A stretch of 21,535 bases of DNA from IMG/VR virus record IMGVR_UViG_3300020153_000075, positions 1 through 21,535 of that record; one strand, given 5' to 3'. This DNA comes from a virus. This document shows, piece by piece, positions 14,846 to 21,116 of the stretch (position 1 is its first letter; every line of letters begins with the position of its first letter). Made by a program: the position numbers and the translations under genes. The notes under the pieces were generated by a model. It worked only from the letters and a program-made list of their open reading frames with translations. It made no database searches and was not told where the DNA came from.

Positions 14846-14869
14846 GTTCCCCGTGTGGGGAACTTTTTT
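14846..14869 (+). terminator. Intrinsic terminator of the long rightward operon
   Basis: GTTCCCC (14846-14852) and GGGGAAC (14857-14863) pair perfectly around a GTGT loop and are followed by six T. It has every feature of a factor-independent terminator and separates the structural operon from the small-gene region. Confidence 0.92.
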
Positions 14870-14922
14870 GCTTATGGTTGCGTCTATAAAAGTGAAAAAC
14901 GCACACATGGTGAGGAACCGAG

Positions 14923-15165
14923 ATGAGACCGAAGTATGTTCTGGAAATCCACGCTATGCGACCCATCAGCAAAGACTGGGTTGCAGTAACGGTAAAAGCA
15001 GAAGAGGGAACCTACGAAGAGAAGGAACGACACATCCCGTTGGTTTTTTACTTCTTCTGCGACAGTGAAGAAGAAGCAAAGGCGTTGCGGGACGAGATAA
15101 TCTCCCGCTACCCAGACGTCTACGAAGTCATCAGGAAGGGGGAAGAAAAAGATGAAATACTGTGA
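14923..15165 (+). CDS. Unrecognised 80-residue alpha/beta protein
   Basis: No family is recognised. It has two strands (YVLEIHAM and WVAVTVKAEE), a hydrophobic strand (PLVFYFFC) and a C-terminal helix (SEEEAKALRDEIISRYP), ending in a charged tail. This beta-beta-beta-alpha order recalls small ferredoxin-like or nucleic-acid-binding folds. It is the first gene after the terminator. The ribosome binding site is weak (GTGAGGAACCGAG). It overlaps the next gene by 14 bp. Confidence 0.65.
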   Translation: MRPKYVLEIHAMRPISKDWVAVTVKAEEGTYEEKERHIPLVFYFFCDSEEEAKALRDEIISRYPDVYEVIRKGEEKDEIL

Positions 15166-15775
15166 TGTATGCAAACGCGAAGTCCCGAAAGCCGAAGAGA
15201 GGGTGTTGGCAGGCGTAAGGCTGTCCGTCTGCCCATATCATAGCCGACGGCTGTTTGCGTTCCATCCGTTTATCTATGTAGACGGCGTGGACGTAGAGAC
15301 GGCTGATGAACTTCTTAACGACAGCGGTATCGTTAAGGTGTTCTGCCGTCATAATCCGCTGGAAGATGAGTTTGCGGAAGACTATATGGTCATGCTCAGC
15401 ATTCTGCGCCATGCTTCTAACGCACTTTACAAAGGCGAAAAGACGGGGCTGTTCTTCGTGTTGAACAGTCCACTAACTGTCTCTTCGTGGTTAGGTGGAA
15501 TACCACAAGACCTGACGCGGAACTTTATCCGACCCGCCGTTTGGGTTAACGCGATGGACTATCAGATACGTATCGGCGATAAGGTGATGGGCATACGGCG
15601 GTTTATCAACAGTCTTACCAAACAGTTTCCGCCGACTGAAGTCTTTCAATACCGAAGTCTTCCAAGCGACGAACGAGGCGTATCCAACATGCTGAACATG
15701 GCATGGAACCTGTGGAGACGACAACACGAAAACTATCTAGAACGCAGGAGAAGGAAAAATGAAAACGAGGATTGA
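15152..15775 (+). CDS. Unrecognised 207-residue protein with N-terminal zinc-ribbon-like motif
   Basis: The N-terminus has CDVC (C4, C7) and CPYH (C27, H30), spaced like a small zinc finger or zinc ribbon. The rest has a long segment with LFFVLNSPLTVSSWLGG and a C-terminal basic helix (WNLWRRQHENYLERRRRK). The motif suggests binding of DNA, RNA or RNA polymerase, but no specific family is recognised. AGGAAGGGGGAAGAAAAAG precedes the ATG, which is a good site. It overlaps both neighbours by 14 and 17 bp, so it belongs to the same transcription unit as the genes at 14923 and 15759. Confidence 0.7.
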   Translation: MKYCDVCKREVPKAEERVLAGVRLSVCPYHSRRLFAFHPFIYVDGVDVETADELLNDSGIVKVFCRHNPLEDEFAEDYMVMLSILRHASNALYKGEKTGLFFVLNSPLTVSSWLGGIPQDLTRNFIRPAVWVNAMDYQIRIGDKVMGIRRFINSLTKQFPPTEVFQYRSLPSDERGVSNMLNMAWNLWRRQHENYLERRRRKNENED

Positions 15776-16046
15776 CATCGCGACAACCGAAATCAGCATA
15801 GAGACGCCGACAGGACACCGCAGTTTTGAATGGGTTGATGGCGAAGTCTACCTTAATGGCAAACCGCTGAAGACGGTAGCATCGCCACAGTTACGGGGAA
15901 CCGACTTCTGGACTGCCGAAAAGCCGTATGTGAAACTCTGTTCTATTATCAACGGCAGTTTCGTGTGGTGGGTTCCGTCCCTTCAGGAATACCTGAACGA
16001 CAAAAAGGAAGGGGTGAAGGCGAATGCTGACAGAGAAACTGTATGA
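15759..16046 (+). CDS. Unrecognised 95-residue protein
   Basis: No family is recognised. The first half has strands (RIDIATTEISIETPTG and SFEWVDGEVYLNGKPLK), followed by W-rich sequence (GTDFWTAEKP and GSFVWWVPSLQEYL). It may be a small beta barrel with an ending helix. The ribosome binding site is AGGAGAAGG. It overlaps the neighbours by 17 and 23 bp. Confidence 0.65.
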   Translation: MKTRIDIATTEISIETPTGHRSFEWVDGEVYLNGKPLKTVASPQLRGTDFWTAEKPYVKLCSIINGSFVWWVPSLQEYLNDKKEGVKANADRETV

Positions 16047-16533
16047 TTGGGTTCACGCAATCCTACCGCAGACCGATGTCAATGTAGAACTACGCGAAAA
16101 CTTGGTGCGGGTGTCTTCCGCAGAGGTAACGATTGAACTGCGTCCCGACCGAGTAGAGGTTTACGTAGACGCGGTGCGCAACATGCGGATAGGTAAGGAA
16201 GGTTTCTTCATCTCTGGAAAAGCCGTAGACGCAGGCTACGACAGGGAAACAGGTAGTGCCTTCCGACAGTCATTCTATCACCGCTACGGCTTTACGAAGT
16301 ATTATACCTTCCTGTTCAGACAGCGAAGGCGCAACGAAGGAGACGGCGTAAAAATCACCGTAGAACTAGAGTTAGAATGGCTGAAGAACGAGTTTGCTGA
16401 AAGGGAACAGATTACTGCAGGCTTCTACGAAAAGGACGGGATAGCGCAGGCTGAGTGGGTTTTCGTGGGCAACGCCTTTCGCCTTTGCAGTCGTCTGAAG
16501 AAGGCAATCACAAAGGCATTAAAAGAGAGGTGA
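16024..16533 (+). CDS. Unrecognised 169-residue beta-plus-helix protein
   Basis: No family is recognised. It is strand-rich in the first two thirds (VNVELRENLVRVSSAEVTIEL, then VEVYVDAVRNM), with a basic stretch FRQRRRNEGDGVKITVELELEW, and ends in an amphipathic basic helix (FRLCSRLKKAITKALKER). That architecture resembles several neighbours (genes at 17260, 18021, 18790 and 19308). The ribosome binding site is GAAGGGGTGAAGG. Its basic C-terminal helix could contact nucleic acid, but this is speculative. Confidence 0.7.
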   Translation: MLTEKLYDWVHAILPQTDVNVELRENLVRVSSAEVTIELRPDRVEVYVDAVRNMRIGKEGFFISGKAVDAGYDRETGSAFRQSFYHRYGFTKYYTFLFRQRRRNEGDGVKITVELELEWLKNEFAEREQITAGFYEKDGIAQAEWVFVGNAFRLCSRLKKAITKALKER

Positions 16534-16538
16534 TAACC

Positions 16539-16772
16539 ATGCGGGAACCACGAGAGTTTGACCTATTCGGTTTCATTGCGTTTGCGGTAAGCGTTCCGAT
16601 TGCGCTGTTAATACCTTTAGCGCAATTGGCGGTGCTGGTGTTGGGCGTTTACTCTTTCGTCCATCACGTTTACGCACCACAGCAGGAGAAGCCGAAGACG
16701 GTTTACGAAGAGAACATGCGGAACTATCAGGAGTTTCTGGAAAAACAAAACGACTTTCTTAGGGGGTGGTAA
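16539..16772 (+). CDS. Single-pass small membrane protein (77 residues)
   Basis: Residues about 12-45 are hydrophobic (IAFAVSVPIALLIPLAQLAVLVLGVYSFV), followed by a charged, Q/N/E-rich helical tail (YEENMRNYQEFLEKQNDFL). With PREFDLFGF before it, the protein looks like an inner-membrane protein with a cytoplasmic or external tail. The start at 16539 follows AGAGAGGTGATAACC; the longer frame back to 16455 is inside the previous gene. It ends one nt before the secreted-protein gene, so the two probably act in the same compartment. Confidence 0.65.
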   Translation: MREPREFDLFGFIAFAVSVPIALLIPLAQLAVLVLGVYSFVHHVYAPQQEKPKTVYEENMRNYQEFLEKQNDFLRGW

Positions 16773-16773
16773 G

Positions 16774-17244
16774 ATGACCAAACTTATTCGCTACATCACC
16801 GTTGCGGTTGTAATCGTTCTCCTGTCGCTGGTTGCTACCCACGCAGAGGAAAAGCGCATTCCGTTCACGGCTTTGGAGGAACCCGTAGGGGTGCGCTTGG
16901 AGACGCCGAACCGCATACGGGTTGGGCAGGAAGCCACCATACGGGTTATTCTGCGCAACCCCTACAGAGATGAACAGATAACGCTGACCGCCTACGCTAC
17001 CTATTTAGTGGGCGAAGCCGAAGTCGTTTCGTCAGCGTCTACCACGCTGACTGTTGACCGCAGTCTGGTGATGAGGGTAGACCTTAATCTGGGATTGCTT
17101 TCTCTTGTGGCGGGTTCACCCACTTTTGACGGTGTGCCGATAAGCAACGTTGTGAGAAACAACACCAACGTATTGACGTTTCCGCAGATAGAACTACCTG
17201 CCGACGACAACGACCACGTTTTGGAAATAAGGGTAATCCGTTAG
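16774..17244 (+). CDS. Secreted or periplasmic beta-sandwich-like protein
   Basis: Residues 1-24 form a typical signal peptide: basic start, hydrophobic core (ITVAVVIVLLSLVA) and a THA-EE cleavage site. The mature part has a GVRLETPNRIRVGQEATIRVILRN segment that looks like an immunoglobulin-like strand pattern. Several further strands follow, with threonine-rich VSSASTTLTVDR. It has no lipobox cysteine, so it should be released into the periplasm or outside. A secreted phage protein outside the lysis genes suggests interaction with the envelope, superinfection exclusion or a virion role. The fold is not known. The start has GGGGTGGTAAG upstream, and the gene follows the membrane protein at 16539. 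Confidence 0.7.
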   Translation: MTKLIRYITVAVVIVLLSLVATHAEEKRIPFTALEEPVGVRLETPNRIRVGQEATIRVILRNPYRDEQITLTAYATYLVGEAEVVSSASTTLTVDRSLVMRVDLNLGLLSLVAGSPTFDGVPISNVVRNNTNVLTFPQIELPADDNDHVLEIRVIR

Positions 17245-17259
17245 GAAGGGGGAACGAGA

Positions 17260-17685
17260 ATGAGACAATCAGAGACGAACATTCGGTTGGACAGGGACAG
17301 CGCAGTAATCGTCTTTGGTAACCAGTTTACCATTACCATTGAGGAAGGCGGTTATATGGGAATAGGCAACGCCGAAGGAAAGGAACTGCGCTACCGACCT
17401 ACGCGACTGGAGAACCCAGCAAAGGTGGACAACCAGTCAATCCTACCTGTGGGTGAACGGATGGAAAGCGAACAAGTCATCAGGGTGGAAGACAATCTCA
17501 TGCTGGAACTACGAACCAGTAGGATAGACAACCACCTGAAAGCCGAAGTGCTGTTCCGTATCATTGCGGATGGGGAAAGTCTATTCGCGGGTGTATTCGC
17601 CGAGTGGGTTGACGGCGACTGGGTAATCGGTTTTCGGCGAATGGACGACTTCCTGACGCTGGTTGATAAAGTCTTCAGGTTGTAG
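17260..17685 (+). CDS. Unrecognised 141-residue beta-plus-helix protein
   Basis: No family is recognised. Strands dominate (SAVIVFGNQFTITIEEGGYM and NLMLELRTSRIDNHLKAEVLF), followed by acidic FAEWVDGDWVIGFRR and a final amphipathic helix (MDDFLTLVDKVFRL). It shares this layout with neighbours at 16024, 18021, 18790 and 19308, though no sequence identity is obvious. The ribosome binding site is AAGGGGGAACGAG. It is 15 nt after the secreted protein gene. Confidence 0.7.
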   Translation: MRQSETNIRLDRDSAVIVFGNQFTITIEEGGYMGIGNAEGKELRYRPTRLENPAKVDNQSILPVGERMESEQVIRVEDNLMLELRTSRIDNHLKAEVLFRIIADGESLFAGVFAEWVDGDWVIGFRRMDDFLTLVDKVFRL

Positions 17686-17696
17686 GATGAAAGGCT

Positions 17697-17981
17697 GTGG
17701 GTTGGGTGTTTGCATACGTTTTGCTTTGTCATATTCTCCTGTTGAAAACCCAACCCACCGTTGCTTTCTTTCTATTAGCAATTGTCTTTACGACATTCCT
17801 CATCATTGCTTTTTCGGTTTATCAGCCGACGGAGAGGGAGAAGACCGTTTTCGTTGTCATCTATACTGTGTTTGCCCTTACGCTACATCCGTTTTCGGCT
17901 GACGCAATCCTATCGTGGTGGATAGCCACCTTTCTTTTGGTATGCGAAGGGGGAAACAAACGGTGTAGAAACGACGTCTAA
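17697..17981 (+). CDS. Multi-pass membrane protein (94 residues), GTG start
   Basis: The frame starting with GTG at 17697 encodes a hydrophobic protein with about three membrane segments (WVFAYVLLCHILLL, AFFLLAIVFTTFLIIAFSV and VFVVIYTVFALTLHPF, then LSWWIATFLLV), with short charged loops (YQPTEREKT). An overlapping frame starting with ATG at 17687 gives a Cys/His-rich product without any sensible fold, so the GTG frame is preferred. AGGATGAAAGG lies just upstream, making GTG usable. This is the most hydrophobic protein in the window and a second holin candidate, or a host-membrane protein. Confidence 0.55.
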   Translation: MGWVFAYVLLCHILLLKTQPTVAFFLLAIVFTTFLIIAFSVYQPTEREKTVFVVIYTVFALTLHPFSADAILSWWIATFLLVCEGGNKRCRNDV

Positions 17982-18020
17982 TGAGATAGAAGAAGACGCT
18001 AATGAGAGGGGGAACAGCCT

Positions 18021-18494
18021 ATGAATGACGCAGAAGAAATCATGTCAAGGCTTGGCAAAGAGAACATGACCCTATTGGCGCAGGCGGTGTATTCTCTTCG
18101 GCTTTTGCGGGAACTGTTTTTGCAGTATCGCGAATACACCCAACCGCTGTCGGACGTCATTACCGACGCCATGAACAGGCGGGTGCTGTTAGACAAACGG
18201 TTTCGGGAAGGCGGTTACTTTGCTTCCGTTCGGTATGATACCAACAGCGACCAGCATACCTGCGAAATGGAGTTTCAGTGCGAAGCCGAAGGCGTTTTCA
18301 GTTTTGGCATCACCGTCTACGAAGATGAAGACAACGACGTCTTTGAGATAATTCTGGAAGAGGGGGCGTCCACCGACTTTATCAGGCGAATGCTGGAAAC
18401 CCTGCTGATATGCCACATGAACCTTTACGAACAGTTAACGGCTGTTAGCAAAGGCTACGGACAGTTTATCGTAGAACCCAAAAAGCCTAACTGA
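18021..18494 (+). CDS. Unrecognised 157-residue protein, alpha then beta
   Basis: No family is recognised. Residues 1-60 are helical (MSRLGKENMTLLAQAVYSLR and LRELFLQYREY), followed by strands (GYFASVRYDTNSD, CEMEFQCEAEGVFSFGITVYE) and an acidic loop (DEDNDVF), then a helix (DFIRRMLETLLICHMNL). The last part resembles neighbours at 17260, 18790 and 19308. GAGAGGGGGAACAGCC precedes the ATG. It ends just before a strong hairpin terminator, so it is the last clear gene of its transcription unit. Confidence 0.75.
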   Translation: MNDAEEIMSRLGKENMTLLAQAVYSLRLLRELFLQYREYTQPLSDVITDAMNRRVLLDKRFREGGYFASVRYDTNSDQHTCEMEFQCEAEGVFSFGITVYEDEDNDVFEIILEEGASTDFIRRMLETLLICHMNLYEQLTAVSKGYGQFIVEPKKPN

Positions 18495-18757
18495 TGGTCA
18501 GCCGAAGCCAAGACCGATGGCGAAGCGGGATGGTTTCCTTTCCGCTTCGCCTTTTCGTTGCGCAAACACACACAGGAAGAGGGTGGGTTGGTGAACCTAT
18601 TTACTCCACCGACCACAGTAAGGTTGGTGGGGTTGGTGAGGACACTGAACTCATTTACTTTACTGACTACGGCGACCTCTTCCACCGCCGACTGTGGACG
18701 GCGTTACCTTTATATATGGTGGACAGTGGGAACCTTTGGGCGCATACCTGCGTCTAA
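18494..18757 (+). CDS. Doubtful 87-residue ORF coupled by TGATG overlap
   Basis: The ATG shares its A with the TGA of the previous gene, as in two clear gene pairs here (12677 and 13264). The frame runs 87 codons, and its second half has a protein-like composition with two similar pieces (EPIYSTDH and ELIYFTDYGD). Against it: no ribosome binding site, no recognised family, and a perfect terminator hairpin (18519-18551 plus TTTT) inside codons 9-20, which would stop transcription before the ORF is complete. Either the gene is read only when termination fails, or the ORF is accidental. Treat with caution. Confidence 0.3.
   Translation: MVSRSQDRWRSGMVSFPLRLFVAQTHTGRGWVGEPIYSTDHSKVGGVGEDTELIYFTDYGDLFHRRLWTALPLYMVDSGNLWAHTCV
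18519..18555 (+). terminator. Intrinsic terminator after the 14923-18494 gene group
   Basis: GGCGAAGCGG (18519-18528) pairs perfectly with CCGCTTCGCC (18542-18551), with a 13-nt loop, followed by TTTT and CG. The stem is long and G/C-rich, and the T run is short, so it may be only partly efficient. Confidence 0.75.
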
Positions 18758-18769
18758 GTGAGTGAAACT
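18556..18769. other. Low-confidence spacer with hairpins; no sure gene
   Basis: Between the terminator and the ribosome binding site of the gene at 18790 the sequence is G/T-rich with 'GGTTGGTG' repeats (for example near 18588 and 18631). A 9-bp stem CCACCGACC/GGTTGGTGG (18606-18630, with one G-U pair) has a 7-nt loop, and there is a short CGCCG/CGGCG hairpin (about 18686-18703). It may hold a small RNA, a leader or the doubtful ORF above. A clear promoter was not found. Confidence 0.35.
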
Positions 18770-18789
18770 AAACCAAAGGGGTGAACAAG

Positions 18790-19227
18790 ATGGAGAACAC
18801 CATTTACATTCGCACCAAGACCGAAGGGGAAACCACTTGGTTAACCTTCTATCCGCAACACGAAGACCTGCTTTACCTGAACATTCAGGCTAATCGCAAA
18901 GGTTTTCACATTCGCGGTGAAGTCCTCCACGACGAGAAAGGCTATGCCTGTGGGCTAAAGGTAGAGAGAGAGACTGCTGTTGCGTCCTTCGGAGAGAAAG
19001 AGGAAGTCCTGCGGGTGGTGGTGTCCTGCGGAGACAATTCATTATTACTTCTCTGCAACACCTTCGCTGATGTTACCGTTATTCCGCAGTTTGAAGGTTA
19101 TGCTTCTCTGGACATCTATTCAGGGGACGAACACCTTCGGGTTAGTTACGACTATCTCTACCGTTCTATCGTGGTGGACGGCAGTCTGCGTCCTTTGGTG
19201 AAACTGCTGAAAGGCATTCTGCCATAA
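18790..19227 (+). CDS. Unrecognised 145-residue beta-plus-helix protein
   Basis: No family is recognised. The protein alternates strands (TIYIRTKTEGETTWLTFYP, LLYLNIQANRKGFHIRGEVL, VLRVVVSCGDNSLLLL, YASLDIYSG, HLRVSYDYL) and ends with a short amphipathic helix (SLRPLVKLLKGILP). It belongs with the similar small proteins nearby. The ATG at 18790 is favoured over the GTG at 18781 because AAACCAAAGGGGTG lies at the correct distance. It is followed by its own terminator hairpin, so it appears to be a one-gene unit. Confidence 0.75.
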   Translation: MENTIYIRTKTEGETTWLTFYPQHEDLLYLNIQANRKGFHIRGEVLHDEKGYACGLKVERETAVASFGEKEEVLRVVVSCGDNSLLLLCNTFADVTVIPQFEGYASLDIYSGDEHLRVSYDYLYRSIVVDGSLRPLVKLLKGILP

Positions 19228-19247
19228 GGTAGACCAGTAATCTGAAG

Positions 19248-19275
19248 GGACGGAGTTTAACTCCGTCCTTCTCTT
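19248..19275 (+). terminator. Terminator-like hairpin after the 18790 gene
   Basis: GGACGGAGTT (19248-19257) and AACTCCGTCC (19259-19268) form a perfect 10-bp stem with a one-base formal gap, realistically 9 bp with loop TTA. It is followed by TTCTCTT, a poor T tract, so termination may be incomplete. A shared AAACCAAAGAGAGGGG leader begins 12 nt after that T tract (19287). Confidence 0.65.
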
Positions 19276-19307
19276 AGCAGATACCAAAACCAAAGAGAGG
19301 GGTGGGC

Positions 19308-19736
19308 ATGATGAAAGTCTATCTAATTGGGCAAAAAGGGCAGGAAAAGGGCAAAGTGGACATTAACGCAGAGGACGGCGTATTGGTGATAGATGAACAA
19401 CATGCCGTCTACACCAACCGCTACGGCGTAGAGTATGTTTTGCCTCGTGTGGGCAGTTACTTTAAGGCAGGACGTTACCGCCTATCCTTTAACCCGAACA
19501 GAAACCCTGCGCTGATTATCTTTAAGTGGAACACGACCAGCAGAACCGTTCAGGTAGTCTGCGAAGTGTGGAGTGTGGGAGACAGCGCAGAGGCAGAAGT
19601 AAAGGGCGACAGAGGGCAACTGCTTCAGCTGATGGAACACCTGTTCTGTCTGTCCGTCCCTGTTGGAAACTACATCCCCAATCCCGAAGAGGGAGAGGGC
19701 GATTATATCCTGTTTGCGAACTACGACAGGATGTAA
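19308..19736 (+). CDS. Unrecognised 142-residue beta-plus-helix protein
   Basis: No family is recognised. Strands include KVYLIGQKGQEKGKVDINAE, GVLVIDEQHAVYTNRYGVEY, YRLSFNPNRNPALIIFKW and TVQVVCEVWSVG, with a helix (RGQLLQLMEHLFCL) near the C-terminus, and a final PNPEEGEGDYILFANYD. This again matches the small-protein layout of its neighbours. Two consecutive ATGs (19308 and 19311) follow AGAGAGGGGTGG; the first is listed, and either is possible. The gene is preceded by the AAACCAAAG leader box. Confidence 0.75.
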   Translation: MMKVYLIGQKGQEKGKVDINAEDGVLVIDEQHAVYTNRYGVEYVLPRVGSYFKAGRYRLSFNPNRNPALIIFKWNTTSRTVQVVCEVWSVGDSAEAEVKGDRGQLLQLMEHLFCLSVPVGNYIPNPEEGEGDYILFANYDRM

Positions 19737-19855
19737 ACATGGAAAACCATTTTTCTGAAAATAGCCCTCTGAACGTGAAACTTTTTGAGTGTCTCCTGCG
19801 TCTATATATGTGGAAAGCGAAAAACGCTTTGAAAACTGCAAAGGGGGTAAACGAA

Positions 19856-20686
19856 ATGAAGACCTTCTACGTGGTGGGTATCCAGAGTGCTAAGCAGTCT
19901 GACGGTATTGGGTTGTGGACTGATGGCAATACCATCTACCGAGACCCGATACGAGTTTACGACAACATTCAGGAAGCCCTGAAGGCAGGACGTGAGAACC
20001 GACAGGAGTGCATCCTAGAGGTATGTGCCAACGACCCCGAAGGTAACGCATTCCTGAGTTACGCAGAAGACCTTAACCAGCGTCTGCGCATTAGTAACGC
20101 CTTTGCCGTAGGGGAAACGACAGGACTGACCCAATTGTATCAACCGATAGAGGTGGACGGTGCTGCTTTTAGCACCTTCACCGTAGCGGAGAGACCAATT
20201 GAGGGATGTAGTGTTATCCCATGCCGTTACCGCTTTCTGTCTACTAATGAGATAGAGGGTAGGTTTACCTACTACCTGAACCTGCTGATAGCCAAGACCC
20301 AGAAAGCAGGGAGTATCTTTCTCTATGACGGCAAAACGGCATATACCGTCAAAATTGGACGCTTCGCCTTTGCCCCGAATGGGGTAGGCTATGAGGTTCC
20401 TGCGGTGCGATACTGCTACGGTAATGATGACGACCTACTCTACAGCGTTGCATTTACCGCAAACGGTAGGAAGTGGTGCTGTTTCAGGGGACTACCGCAG
20501 GAAGTCAAGGACGAACTAGGAGAAACCTTTAAGAAGAATGGGAGAAGCATTCCCCACCTGCTAAGAAAGGTGATAGGCTATTGGCGTCTTACGGGTGGTG
20601 ATGGGTATGTTAGTGATACTCCTTCGCCTTATGCTGTAATAAATGTTAAACTGGGCGAAGGAGAGTGGGTTAACCTTCTCCCATAG
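19856..20686 (+). CDS. Unrecognised 276-residue protein
   Basis: No family is recognised. It is the largest product of the right-hand small-gene region. The N-terminus has a strand-rich opening (KTFYVVGIQSAKQSDGIGLW, then NTIYRDPIRVYDNIQEALKAG), recalling domains that read host or phage proteins. Later parts include strands and loops (IEGCSVIPCRYRFLS) and a cysteine-containing segment near 200-230 (VRYCYG, then RKWCCFRG). The ATG at 19856 follows AAGGGGGTAAACG and is preferred. An in-frame ATG at 19739, just after the previous stop, would add 39 residues and has only a weak AGGATG site. The sequence 19737-19855 would otherwise be non-coding. It ends seven bases before a strong inverted repeat. 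Confidence 0.7.
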   Translation: MKTFYVVGIQSAKQSDGIGLWTDGNTIYRDPIRVYDNIQEALKAGRENRQECILEVCANDPEGNAFLSYAEDLNQRLRISNAFAVGETTGLTQLYQPIEVDGAAFSTFTVAERPIEGCSVIPCRYRFLSTNEIEGRFTYYLNLLIAKTQKAGSIFLYDGKTAYTVKIGRFAFAPNGVGYEVPAVRYCYGNDDDLLYSVAFTANGRKWCCFRGLPQEVKDELGETFKKNGRSIPHLLRKVIGYWRLTGGDGYVSDTPSPYAVINVKLGEGEWVNLLP

Positions 20687-20692
20687 GAAAGA

Positions 20693-20725
20693 GGGGAAAC
20701 GGCGAAAAAACATTGCCGTTTCCCC
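20693..20725. repeat. 11-bp inverted repeat overlapping the -35 of the next promoter
   Basis: GGGGAAACGGC (20693-20703) is the exact reverse complement of GCCGTTTCCCC (20715-20725) with an 11-nt A-rich loop. There is no T run on either side, so it is not a standard terminator. The right arm holds the -35 hexamer TTGCCG partly (20713-20718). It could act as an operator, or as an RNA hairpin that ends or protects the previous transcript. Confidence 0.8.
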
Positions 20726-20741
20726 AAAACTGTGGTATAAT
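20713..20741 (+). promoter_or_regulatory. Sigma-70-type promoter with extended -10
   Basis: TTGCCG (20713-20718; four of six matches to TTGACA), a 17-bp spacer and perfect TATAAT (20736-20741) preceded by TGG. The 12-mer TGTGGTATAATA is identical to that of the leftward promoter at 3062-3070. It drives genes at 20790 and 21117, with an estimated leader of about 40 nt. Confidence 0.8.
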
Positions 20742-20789
20742 ATAGGTGAAGATAAGAACCCCGAAACCAAAGAGAAGGGAGTGCTAAGA

Positions 20790-21098
20790 ATGACTATCAC
20801 CAAACTACTGTCCGAAGGTTGCCGTCCTTCACCTGTCGCGGAAACCTTCCTGAAGAAGATTACCGAACTGGAACCGCTCCATGCATTCACTAAGTCTGCT
20901 GTTGTCCCAGTGGGTGCATATCTGGTTCCCTTCGTAGACAGGAACGGCAAACTGGTGGCATGGTGTCCTTTCGTAACCCGTCCTTCTGTTGGGCAACCGC
21001 TTTATGTGCAGATGGAATACAGAGACCCAAATACGGTGTGGCGGTTGACCGAAAGCGGGTTTGTGAAGGTGGCATCCGCCGTTAACGAAGACTACTAA
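20790..21098 (+). CDS. Unrecognised 102-residue protein behind a strong promoter
   Basis: No family is recognised. The protein is compact, with an early helix (SPVAETFLKKITELEPL) followed by strands (AVVPVGAYLVPFVDRNGKLVAWCPF and QPLYVQMEYRD) and aromatic residues. The ATG at 20790 follows AAGGGAGTG; a GTG nine bases upstream is in frame. It is the first gene of the last transcription unit, directly behind the TATAAT promoter, so it is likely expressed early or strongly. The AAACCAAAGAGAAGGGAGTG leader box recurs upstream of other genes. Confidence 0.75.
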   Translation: MTITKLLSEGCRPSPVAETFLKKITELEPLHAFTKSAVVPVGAYLVPFVDRNGKLVAWCPFVTRPSVGQPLYVQMEYRDPNTVWRLTESGFVKVASAVNEDY

Positions 21099-21116
21099 AC
21101 GGAAGGGTGAACCGAC

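Noticed and set aside
17687-17902. ATG-start frame overlapping the membrane protein gene at 17697
   Set aside because: Its product is Cys/His/Ser-rich without strands or helices, while the overlapping GTG frame gives a clean multi-pass membrane protein.
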